Shown: positions 1 through 5,909 of the stretch, in pieces
Layout of the letters: every line of letters starts with the position of its first letter
How positions within the stretch are numbered: position 1 is the stretch's first letter
Assembly: GCA_023141075.1 (NCBI GenBank)
Contig: JAGLKL010000091.1
Span: 1 to 5,909, forward strand
Reading direction: 5' to 3'
Length of the DNA stretch: 5,909 nucleotides
Source of the DNA: Alphaproteobacteria bacterium
GTDB lineage: Bacteria; Pseudomonadota; Alphaproteobacteria; Micavibrionales; Micavibrionaceae
Notes under the pieces: generated by a model
Told to the model about the DNA's origin: nothing
What the model saw: the letters and a program-made list of their open reading frames with translations, nothing else
Database searches by the model: none
Translations under genes and position numbers: made by a program

Positions 1-3
1 AAT

Positions 4-3000
4 TCATTGGCGCAATTCTGTACTATTCTTAAGTGAAACTACCATAGTTTCCAGTTCCTTATAATCAACTTTGCCCGTGCCAAGAACCGGTATCTTCTCA
101 AGCGTCTTTAGCGTCTTGGGCACGCTGAGTTCCGTAATACCCTGTTCTTTTGCATAAGCTGAAAGCTCTTTCTTATCTGCATTTGATTTGGTGGTAAAGA
201 GGACAAGTTGCTCACCTTTCTTGGCATCCGGCACGGAAACCGCAGCATGTTCGTAATCCGGCCATAGCGCTTCGGCCATATTTTCGACTGCTGAAAGCGA
301 GATCATCTCCCCACCGATTTTGGCAAACCGCTTTGCGCGTCCTTTAATCGTGACATAACCGTCCTCATCGACATCGACGATATCACCCGTATCATACCAG
401 TCTTCGTTCTGCGGTTGCAGTTCGCCGGGCTTATCTTCTTTATAATATCCCAGCATAATATTCGGCCCCTTAATATATAAGCGGCCACCATCTTCCACGC
501 CGGGGACATCTTCAAGCCGGTATTCAATAGAGGTCAGGAACCGTCCGACACTACCCGGCTTTTGGTGCATGGGAGAATTCACCGCTATAACCGGAGAGGC
601 TTCCGTTGCGCCGTAACCTTCAAGGATACGCACTCCAAACAAGTTCACATATTTCTGGCGTGTTTCATCTTTGACCTTTTCCGCACCGGCAAAAATATAG
701 CGCATACGGTAAAAGTCGTAGGGATTTGCCGTTCGCGCATAACCATTGAGAAATGTGTCCGTGCCAAACATAATTGTGGCATTGGAGGAATAAACCATCT
801 CCGGCACGATACGCAAATGCAATGGACTGGGATACAGGAACGTTTTCACGCCGGAAAGAATAGGCAGAATTGTTCCTCCCGTAAGCCCGAATGAGTGGAA
901 CATAGGCAAACAGTTAAACACGATATCCTGCGAATTAAAATCAACCCGGCAGCGAAGCTGAACAATATTACTCATCAAATTGGTATGACTCAGCACAACA
1001 CCTTTAGGCGCACCTTCCGAGCCGGATGTAAACAGCACGCACGCCGGATCATCCGGTTTAATACCTTTGAGTGAATGGAAGTATTGCGCAAAAGGCAAAC
1101 TGAGGAAGCCAAAAAACTTAGATATAAAGCCGATTTTTTTACCCAGATCTTCCAAATAGATAACATTATGCTTTTCGTTTAGCGCTTTATCCATCTCCTG
1201 CAAATTGCCAATTCGGACAAAGCGGCGACTGGTAATAATGGTTTTCACTTGCGCCGTGTTGCATGCTGAAAGTACTGCTTTCTCACCGACCGAGAAATTC
1301 AGCATAGCCGGGACACGGCCATAAGCCTGCATCGCAAAGAATACCGTCACAGCACCCGTCGAGGTGGGCAGCAACACACCGACATTTTCTTTAATCTTGG
1401 TTTTAGAAGCAATAGCCCGCCCGAGTACAAGTGCACCAAGGACGACCTTTTTATAGCTCATAGGCTTACGTTCAACATCTTCACATATCGGCGTGGAACT
1501 ACCGAAACAGCTTTTCGTACGCAAGAGCGCTTCAAACAAAGTTTGCTCACGTTCTTGGGTCATAAACATCATTTGTTCCATGACATCATGCAATTTGAGC
1601 CCGGCAGCGCTACGGCGTTTTCGTCCTTTTATTTCTTCGGGGATAGAGAAATCAACAGGCTCCAATATAGTTAGTGTGATCTTGGGAAAGAGCCGTCGCG
1701 GCAGCTTGCCTTTCAGACGCGAGGTCGGAGCAAATTGCACACCGTCAAGACGCACAGGCACAATCTTTGCCCCGGACTTGTTCGCAATCATTCCCGGCCC
1801 CTCATAGATTTTCATCAGTGCACCGGTTTCGGTCAGGCGGCCTTCCGGAAAAATAACACATTGTTTGCCTTTCTTAATCTCCTCGATTAATCCTTTCATC
1901 GAATAGGGATTGGTCGGATCGAGCGGAAACGCATCAATCAGCTTAAGCCAAGGTTTGACCCACCACCACCGCGCAACTTGCGTATGCATGACGAACATTG
2001 GTTTACCGGGTAGGAAGGCAGCAAGTACAGGGGCATCCAGAAGGCTGACATGATTACCGACAATTACGACCTTGTCTCCGGCTTTCTTAAGGTTTTCCAG
2101 CCCGTGTACCTCGACCTTGAAAAGCGTCTTTAAGAAAAACTGCAGCAATGTTTTCATCAAGCTTGCAGGTAAGAGGTTACAAACATAAATCGTGGCGAAA
2201 ATACTAGCAATGGAAAGCAGGAAAAAGATGTGTTCTACCCCAAAACCAAGCTTGAGAATTACCAGACAGATCAGAGCAGAGGCCACCAAAAATGCTGCAT
2301 CCACAATTCCGCTTGCTGCCATGATGCGGGCGCGGTGTTCTACTTTGGTCTTATGCTGGATCAGTGCATTAAGCGGAACTACAAACAATCCGCCGCTAAA
2401 AGCCACAAAGAACAGCGAGATAAAAATCAGCGGCGCGTTAAAATCATAAAAAAAGTCGTTAAAGTTGCGCATTTGTCCCTCATCCAGCACAGTTGCCGGA
2501 ATATCGGTTTGCGAGAGGATCATCGCAAATAGGGAAATTCCCAAAGAGGCAATCGGCACGTAAGTAGCTTCCACACGTCCCTTTAAAAGCTTGTCATTGG
2601 CGATAGCACCAAGGGCTATTCCGACAGAAAACAGGATAAGTCCGCTCATCAGGACGATTTCATCAACCTGTAAGAAATCTTTCGCATAATTAGGGAATTG
2701 TGCCAGAAACGTCCCTCCGACAAAATAAAACCAGGCAATACCGATAATCGATAGACGGATTTCTCTGGGCTGGGAGAATGCGTAAGAAAGATTGTTATAA
2801 ATTTCACCGGGAATATTCCAGTTAACCTTTAAAGCTTTATCGCCCGGTTTAGCTTCAGGAATTTTACGGCTGGCCAAATATCCTGCAACAGCAGTTACAA
2901 GCATCAGCACCATAACAAGATAAGGGCCGACATACGGGATCATAATAAAGAATCCACCGGCTATCGTTCCAACCAGAATAGAAAGAAAAGTTCCCGCGCT

Positions 3001-3453
3001 AAGCAGACCATTCCCGGCCACCAATTCTTCCTTTTTTAAGAGCTGCGGGATAAGCGCATATTTACATGGGTTTAAAAAGGCCGATTGTGTACCAAATAAA
3101 AACAAAGATAACAGCAAAACATGTGGTGAATTAAGGATTAGCCCTAATATCCCTAATAACACAACTCCGATCTCAGCCAGCTTTAAAGTCTGGATGATTT
3201 TTTCTTTCTGATATTTATCGGCAAGCTGCCCGGCAAGCGCGGAAAACAGAAAAAACGGCAAGATCAACAATCCCGCCGATATAGTAATCAATATTGCTGA
3301 GTCCATATTGCTGAGCGACAGAACATTATAGAGCAGACCAAAGACCAGCGAATTTTTAAAAAAGTTGTCGTTAAAGACCCCGGATATTTTAGTCAAAAGG
3401 AGAGGCAAAAAGCGCTTTGTTTGCAACAAAGACAATGATACTGATGAAGCCAT
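4..3453 (-). CDS. aas: LplT-PlsC-acyl-ACP synthetase fusion: lysophospholipid flippase / 2-acylglycerophosphoethanolamine acyltransferase / acyl-ACP synthetase
   Basis: Predicted inner-membrane phospholipid-repair enzyme of 1149 residues. Residues about 10-430 form a major-facilitator domain with roughly 12 hydrophobic segments. It has the LplT-type N-terminal FNDNFFK (27-33) and the motif-A-like GQLADKYQKEK (75-85). Residues about 445-600 form a PlsC acyltransferase with the catalytic HX4D box NHVSLLD (H468, D473) and FPEGR (535-539). Residues about 660-1140 form an AMP-forming adenylation domain with phosphate loop TSGSEGAPKG (809-818), GYGATE (946-951), YDTGD (1020-1024) and a C-terminal catalytic lysine in GTGK (K1128). 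In E. coli LplT flips 2-acyl-lysophospholipid inward and Aas re-acylates it through acyl-ACP; here both activities sit on one chain whose length is close to the sum of the two E. coli proteins. The start is fixed by an in-frame TAA two codons upstream; a weak AGAGAA lies 10 nt before the ATG. The gene is intact and ends in TGA at the window edge. The domain calls are firm; the exact lipid and acyl specificity is inferred. Confidence 0.92.
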   Translation of the reverse strand: MASSVSLSLLQTKRFLPLLLTKISGVFNDNFFKNSLVFGLLYNVLSLSNMDSAILITISAGLLILPFFLFSALAGQLADKYQKEKIIQTLKLAEIGVVLLGILGLILNSPHVLLLSLFLFGTQSAFLNPCKYALIPQLLKKEELVAGNGLLSAGTFLSILVGTIAGGFFIMIPYVGPYLVMVLMLVTAVAGYLASRKIPEAKPGDKALKVNWNIPGEIYNNLSYAFSQPREIRLSIIGIAWFYFVGGTFLAQFPNYAKDFLQVDEIVLMSGLILFSVGIALGAIANDKLLKGRVEATYVPIASLGISLFAMILSQTDIPATVLDEGQMRNFNDFFYDFNAPLIFISLFFVAFSGGLFVVPLNALIQHKTKVEHRARIMAASGIVDAAFLVASALICLVILKLGFGVEHIFFLLSIASIFATIYVCNLLPASLMKTLLQFFLKTLFKVEVHGLENLKKAGDKVVIVGNHVSLLDAPVLAAFLPGKPMFVMHTQVARWWWVKPWLKLIDAFPLDPTNPYSMKGLIEEIKKGKQCVIFPEGRLTETGALMKIYEGPGMIANKSGAKIVPVRLDGVQFAPTSRLKGKLPRRLFPKITLTILEPVDFSIPEEIKGRKRRSAAGLKLHDVMEQMMFMTQEREQTLFEALLRTKSCFGSSTPICEDVERKPMSYKKVVLGALVLGRAIASKTKIKENVGVLLPTSTGAVTVFFAMQAYGRVPAMLNFSVGEKAVLSACNTAQVKTIITSRRFVRIGNLQEMDKALNEKHNVIYLEDLGKKIGFISKFFGFLSLPFAQYFHSLKGIKPDDPACVLFTSGSEGAPKGVVLSHTNLMSNIVQLRCRVDFNSQDIVFNCLPMFHSFGLTGGTILPILSGVKTFLYPSPLHLRIVPEMVYSSNATIMFGTDTFLNGYARTANPYDFYRMRYIFAGAEKVKDETRQKYVNLFGVRILEGYGATEASPVIAVNSPMHQKPGSVGRFLTSIEYRLEDVPGVEDGGRLYIKGPNIMLGYYKEDKPGELQPQNEDWYDTGDIVDVDEDGYVTIKGRAKRFAKIGGEMISLSAVENMAEALWPDYEHAAVSVPDAKKGEQLVLFTTKSNADKKELSAYAKEQGITELSVPKTLKTLEKIPVLGTGKVDYKELETMVVSLKNSTELRQ

Positions 3454-3532
3454 GTTTTATCGTTTCTCTAGGGTTAGGAGCTATTCTGGAGTATACAATC
3501 AATAGCATCACCATAAGGAAAGTACAAACCAA
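3454..3532. promoter_or_regulatory. Divergent intergenic promoter region with a shared -10 core
   Basis: This 79-bp gap separates the start codons of two divergent units, so promoters for both should lie in or near it. The palindrome GTATAC (3491-3496) lies near the middle. On the plus strand it gives TATACA (3492-3497) or the offset TACAAT (3494-3499). On the minus strand it gives TATACT (3495 down to 3490). Start sites about 7 nt beyond each hexamer would leave leaders of roughly 27-30 nt on both sides, which is plausible. No good TTGACA-like -35 stands at 16-18 bp on either strand, so the call rests on the -10 resemblance and position alone. I see no BirA-type (TTGTAAACC / GGTTTACAA) or BioR-type (TTATAGATAA-like) operator. 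Confidence 0.35.
3514..3520 (+). promoter_or_regulatory. Ribosome binding site of the phosphatase gene
   Basis: TAAGGAA lies 12 nt before the ATG at 3533, slightly far but the only purine-rich Shine-Dalgarno-like run nearby. An in-frame TAG at 3503-3505 rules out any longer reading frame, and no other start codon lies between it and 3533. The start is therefore well determined even though the spacing is not ideal. Confidence 0.55.
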
Positions 3533-4381
3533 ATGGATTACAGGGTCAATGCCCATAAAGCCACCGAAGACATTCGTGCATTTCTCCTAGGAGCCGGGGC
3601 GCATGCCTTAAAGCTCCAAAAGGGAATAGATCGCCGGTACAAACAAGGCCAGCAGGCAGTAACTCAGGCTGATCTGGATATCTCGCGCATGGCAGCGGAT
3701 AAACTTTCACATTGGTTAGAACAAGACGACCATATTCTAATCGATGAAGAGAGTATCGATACAATCTCAACCCCTGAAGAGATTTTCGCCACTACGCGCT
3801 ATCAATGGGTGCTGGATCCCGTTGATGGAACGGCTGGCTATGCACTTGGACGCGATAAATGGGGCGTGTCCTTAGGGTTGCTGGAAGAGGGGTTACCCGT
3901 TGGAGGAGGCTTTTATATGCCTGCCATCGGTGCGCTTATCCTGATCGAAGACGGCAAAGCTTATTATACAGATGTTCCCACCGGCAAAAAACGCCCGATG
4001 CCCCGGGCGCAAGCAATGGAGATAAACTCACAAGTATTTGTCGAGAGCTTTTTTGGTTTTGAGCATCACTGGAAAAAAGAGATGAGCAAAAACAAGGTTT
4101 GGCTCAATACGCCTGAATGTTCTGTACAAGGATGTTATTCGACATTTATGCATCAGGCTGCAGGAATATCATTCATGGAACTTTTTTCTATGTGGGATAT
4201 TGCAGGAGCCGCATCCATCGCCGGCGCAACGGGTCACAAGATCATGTCTTTGGATGACGGGCGCACCCTTGAGCGTTTTACTGCGCAAGAGTTTAAGGAT
4301 ACGTGGAAATTAAAAAGTAAGTGGATATTAACACATCCCGATAATTACGATGTTCTCAAAGAAGCACTGACAGGCGAATGA
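3533..4381 (+). CDS. Inositol monophosphatase-family phosphatase (substrate unknown; HisN- or CysQ-like candidates)
   Basis: This is a 282-residue, Mg2+-dependent, lithium-sensitive-type phosphatase of the IMPase superfamily, a normal length for the family. No signal peptide or membrane segment is visible, so it is presumably cytoplasmic. VTQADLDIS (43-51) matches the N-terminal VTxAD signature. DEE (71-73) supplies the first metal-binding glutamate. WVLDPVDGT (92-100) is the hallmark DPxDGT metal-site motif (D95, D98, T100). WDIAGAASIA (221-230) is the C-terminal motif with D222. The usual GG after this motif reads GH (234-235). The WVLDPxDGT form looks closer to histidinol-phosphatase/IMPase members than to classical CysQ, but family motifs do not settle the substrate, which could be histidinol phosphate, inositol phosphate, 3'-phosphoadenosine 5'-phosphate or a sugar phosphate. 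It is the first gene of a tight operon with bioH and bioC, so a role connected to biotin or ACP metabolism is possible but only inferred. Confidence 0.88.
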   Translation: MDYRVNAHKATEDIRAFLLGAGAHALKLQKGIDRRYKQGQQAVTQADLDISRMAADKLSHWLEQDDHILIDEESIDTISTPEEIFATTRYQWVLDPVDGTAGYALGRDKWGVSLGLLEEGLPVGGGFYMPAIGALILIEDGKAYYTDVPTGKKRPMPRAQAMEINSQVFVESFFGFEHHWKKEMSKNKVWLNTPECSVQGCYSTFMHQAAGISFMELFSMWDIAGAASIAGATGHKIMSLDDGRTLERFTAQEFKDTWKLKSKWILTHPDNYDVLKEALTGE

Positions 4382-4387
4382 GGGATG
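4379..4387 (+). promoter_or_regulatory. Phosphatase stop / bioH start junction, probable translational coupling
   Basis: The sequence TGA-GGG-ATG places the phosphatase stop (4379-4381) one codon before the bioH start (4385-4387), in the same frame. GAGGG abuts the ATG with no spacer, too close to act as a normal Shine-Dalgarno, and no other good one lies just upstream. Ribosomes ending the phosphatase probably restart on the neighbouring ATG. A later bioH start is unlikely because the first beta strand (IIFVHGWG) begins about five residues in. Confidence 0.5.
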
Positions 4388-5077
4388 AACACAAAAGACA
4401 TTATTTTTGTCCATGGCTGGGGAGAGGACAGCCGCATCTGGGCGGACATAACAAAACGCCTGCCTGAATATAATCATCATTTCATTGACCTCGGATTTAT
4501 CAACCGCGAGAGCGAATCAAATACCGGGATTTTTATTCCCAAACTCGAAAGCGCCTTTTATGTGACACATTCATTAGGAACGCTCTGGGTACTTAACCAC
4601 ATACCTCTGTATAAGATAGGTGGTTTGGCAGCAATTAACGGATTTGGCAGATTCACTGATTTTGTCAGTAACAAAACGTTAAAAATCATGGATAAATCGC
4701 TGCAACGCGACATGTTTTTACAGATGGAGATGTTCTGGAAAAATTGCAATTTTCCTCAAAACATGCAACAAATATACAAGCCTATACTAGACGGAAATGT
4801 ATTATCTCAGGGGCTAATTTGGCTTGAGTCTTGGGATCGATATGAAAAATTACAAGAGTTAAAGGCTCAAAGTGTTCCTGTATTATCTCTCGGAGGGGAA
4901 GATGATCTGATACTACCACCGGAAATAATGCGAACGCACTGGGAAGATCTTGGAATTAATCTTGTAATGAAAGAACAGGCAGGGCATGCTTTGCCGCTCA
5001 CTCATCCGCAGTGGTGTGCCGAGCAGGTAAAGGAATTTTTGGATAAAAACAGTATAGACAAGGGAGATTTGTCATGA
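4385..5077 (+). CDS. bioH: BioH-like pimeloyl-ACP methyl ester carboxylesterase (alpha/beta hydrolase)
   Basis: Predicted cytoplasmic serine esterase of 230 residues that would cleave the methyl ester of pimeloyl-ACP, ending the disguised fatty-acid cycles that make the biotin pimelate chain. IIFVHGWGEDSRIW (6-19) is the typical first strand and HGWG oxyanion region of BioH. The proposed catalytic triad is S63 in THSLG (61-65), D174 in GGEDDLILP (170-178) and H201 in AGHALPLTHP (199-208); the last two sit in contexts very like BioH. The nucleophile elbow has Thr where most relatives have Gly, and the chain is a little shorter than E. coli BioH (about 256). INGFGRF (84-90) recalls other short biotin esterases such as the BioG group, so it may belong to a BioH-variant clade. 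The 4-bp overlap with bioC strongly supports the biotin role. The stretch around 4660-4800 looks AT-richer than its neighbours. The fold is near certain; the substrate rests on motifs plus context. Confidence 0.8.
   Translation: MNTKDIIFVHGWGEDSRIWADITKRLPEYNHHFIDLGFINRESESNTGIFIPKLESAFYVTHSLGTLWVLNHIPLYKIGGLAAINGFGRFTDFVSNKTLKIMDKSLQRDMFLQMEMFWKNCNFPQNMQQIYKPILDGNVLSQGLIWLESWDRYEKLQELKAQSVPVLSLGGEDDLILPPEIMRTHWEDLGINLVMKEQAGHALPLTHPQWCAEQVKEFLDKNSIDKGDLS
5060..5077 (+). promoter_or_regulatory. bioC ribosome binding site and ATGA overlap
   Basis: AAGGGAG (5060-5066) lies 7 nt before the ATG at 5074, the best Shine-Dalgarno in the window. It sits inside the last codons of bioH. The start shares ATGA with the bioH TGA stop (5075-5077), so bioC can be translated both by coupling and by independent initiation. 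This fixes the bioC start. Confidence 0.8.
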
Positions 5078-5889
5078 ACTGGAAACAAAGTGTAGCAACA
5101 AAATTTGATAATAAGTCACAATTCTATGATCGCGAGAGTCAGATTCAAAAGATTGTTGCGGAAACATTGATTGCCGATCTGCCTGAAGGCCGTGAAGCAG
5201 ATAAGATCGAAAATATTTTAGAAGTAGGGTGCGGAACCGGATATCTGACCTGTTTGCTTTTCAAGAAATATAAAAACAAAAATATATGCATTTCTGACAT
5301 TTCCCCGGCAATGACCGTACAGGCACAAGTGAATGGTGAAGAGGTTGCCAAAGAAAACGGACATACGACTAGCTGGAAGGTTTTTGATGCGGAAAATCCT
5401 CCGGCAGAAATGGAAGGCACATACGACTTGATCGTAGCCAATATGGTTTTCCAGTGGTTGGAAGATACGGAAAAAGGCATCGCACGCCTGAGCAAACTGT
5501 TAAAACCCGGTGGGCGCATTATGTACTCTACGCTGGGGCCGGAAAGCTTTAAAGAATGGAAATCTATTCTCCGCACGCTGGAGCTTCCCGTTGGCATCCT
5601 TGATTTTGACCTGCCTCGCGATGTATATAAAGAGGAATTTTTAGTCAAGAGTTATGAAGACGCATATACGTTTCTGCACGCGATCAAGGACATAGGAGCA
5701 GGTCAGGCTAGAAAAGGCTACAAGCCTTTGCCAGTAAGGCAGATCAGAGATGCTTGCGACGCGTTCAACAAGAAATATGATACCAGCATTACTTGGCATA
5801 TTCTCTACGGCGACGTAAAAAACAAGAATCAAAGCATCGTCGGGCGGCTCAAAAAGCTGGGATCAAAAATAGCAAATGAGATCACCTAG
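5074..5889 (+). CDS. bioC: BioC, malonyl-ACP O-methyltransferase
   Basis: SAM-dependent methyltransferase of 271 residues, cytoplasmic, opening biotin synthesis by methylating the free carboxyl of malonyl-ACP so that the fatty-acid synthase accepts it as a primer. The N-terminus has the BioC signature of a Phe-Asp start, a Tyr-Asp pair (FYDR, 17-20) and a Gln-rich helix (ESQIQK, 21-26). Class I SAM motifs follow: motif I ILEVGCGTGYL (48-58), the acidic strand end SDISPAM (74-80, D75), FDAENPP (104-110), DLIVANMVFQWL (118-129) and LLKPGGRIMYSTLGPESF (142-159). The Q-W and STLGPESFKE strings are characteristic of BioC rather than of UbiE- or Tam-type methyltransferases. The C-terminal FLHAIKDIGA (200-209) matches the BioC lid region. 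The length is somewhat above E. coli BioC (about 251). It is the last complete gene, 20 bp from the window end, and is intact, ending in TAG. Confidence 0.93.
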   Translation: MNWKQSVATKFDNKSQFYDRESQIQKIVAETLIADLPEGREADKIENILEVGCGTGYLTCLLFKKYKNKNICISDISPAMTVQAQVNGEEVAKENGHTTSWKVFDAENPPAEMEGTYDLIVANMVFQWLEDTEKGIARLSKLLKPGGRIMYSTLGPESFKEWKSILRTLELPVGILDFDLPRDVYKEEFLVKSYEDAYTFLHAIKDIGAGQARKGYKPLPVRQIRDACDAFNKKYDTSITWHILYGDVKNKNQSIVGRLKKLGSKIANEIT

Positions 5890-5909
5890 GGTCTAAACCC
5901 ACAGCTTTT

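Noticed and set aside
562..894. Plus-strand open frames of about 85-110 codons opposite the acyl-ACP synthetase and transporter domains
   Set aside because: They are antisense to a gene with intact motifs throughout, have no domain signature, and lack supporting start context.
3466..3480. Imperfect inverted repeat CTCTA...TAGGAG in the intergenic gap
   Set aside because: The arms are short, with a wobble and a bulge, and do not match any regulator site I know; it may just be part of the leader of the minus-strand gene.
3584..3593. Perfect 10-bp palindrome CTCCTAGGAG early in the phosphatase gene
   Set aside because: Palindromes this short arise often by chance, and it lies within coding sequence downstream of the start with no paired copy in the promoter region.
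4740..4753. Perfect 14-bp palindrome (AAAATTGCAATTTT) inside bioH
   Set aside because: It sits mid-gene in AT-rich codons for KNCNF. A perfect 14-mer palindrome is expected by chance at a rate not far below one in a window this size, and nothing around it suggests a site.
5145..5648. A 167-codon open frame on the minus strand opposite bioC
   Set aside because: It lies wholly inside bioC on the opposite strand, shows no recognisable domain, is rich in Ser/Arg/Pro as antisense frames often are, and bioC has complete family motifs.
5889..5900. Small hairpin GGGT-CTAA-ACCC just after bioC, followed by CTTTT at the window end
   Set aside because: The stem is only 4 bp and the T run is short and cut by the window edge, so it cannot be called a terminator from this sequence.

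Overview
The window is bacterial and densely coded. It holds four complete genes in two divergent transcription units separated by a 79-bp intergenic region. Base composition looks moderate, with bioH visibly AT-richer than its neighbours. The single-chain LplT-PlsC-acyl-ACP synthetase architecture of the first gene is one I associate with Alphaproteobacteria, and the BioC/BioH biotin route fits a Gram-negative proteobacterium. I therefore suggest an alphaproteobacterium with low to moderate confidence. No mobile element, RNA gene, CRISPR array or phage gene is visible.

Layout. Minus strand, 4-3453: an 1149-residue fusion of an LplT-like lysophospholipid flippase, a PlsC-type acyltransferase and an AMP-forming acyl-ACP synthetase. 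It is predicted to be a phospholipid-repair (lysophospholipid re-acylation) enzyme. Region 3454-3532: divergent promoter region with a GTATAC core that could supply -10 elements in both directions. Plus strand, 3533-5889: a compact three-gene operon encoding an inositol-monophosphatase-family phosphatase, a BioH-like alpha/beta hydrolase (3 bp gap, same reading frame) and a BioC malonyl-ACP methyltransferase (4-bp ATGA overlap). The last 20 bases carry nothing I can support.

How the genes work together. BioC methylates malonyl-ACP so that the fatty-acid synthase can build a disguised pimeloyl chain. BioH removes the methyl ester when the chain reaches C7, giving pimeloyl-ACP for the biotin ring pathway. 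The later biotin genes (bioF, bioA, bioD, bioB) are not in the window. The divergent Aas-type gene also handles acyl groups through ACP, so most of the window is acyl-carrier chemistry. The phosphatase is the unexplained member. Its fold family is clear, its substrate is not, and its tight linkage to bioH-bioC is the most interesting open point. I did not find a clearly novel multi-gene system here.
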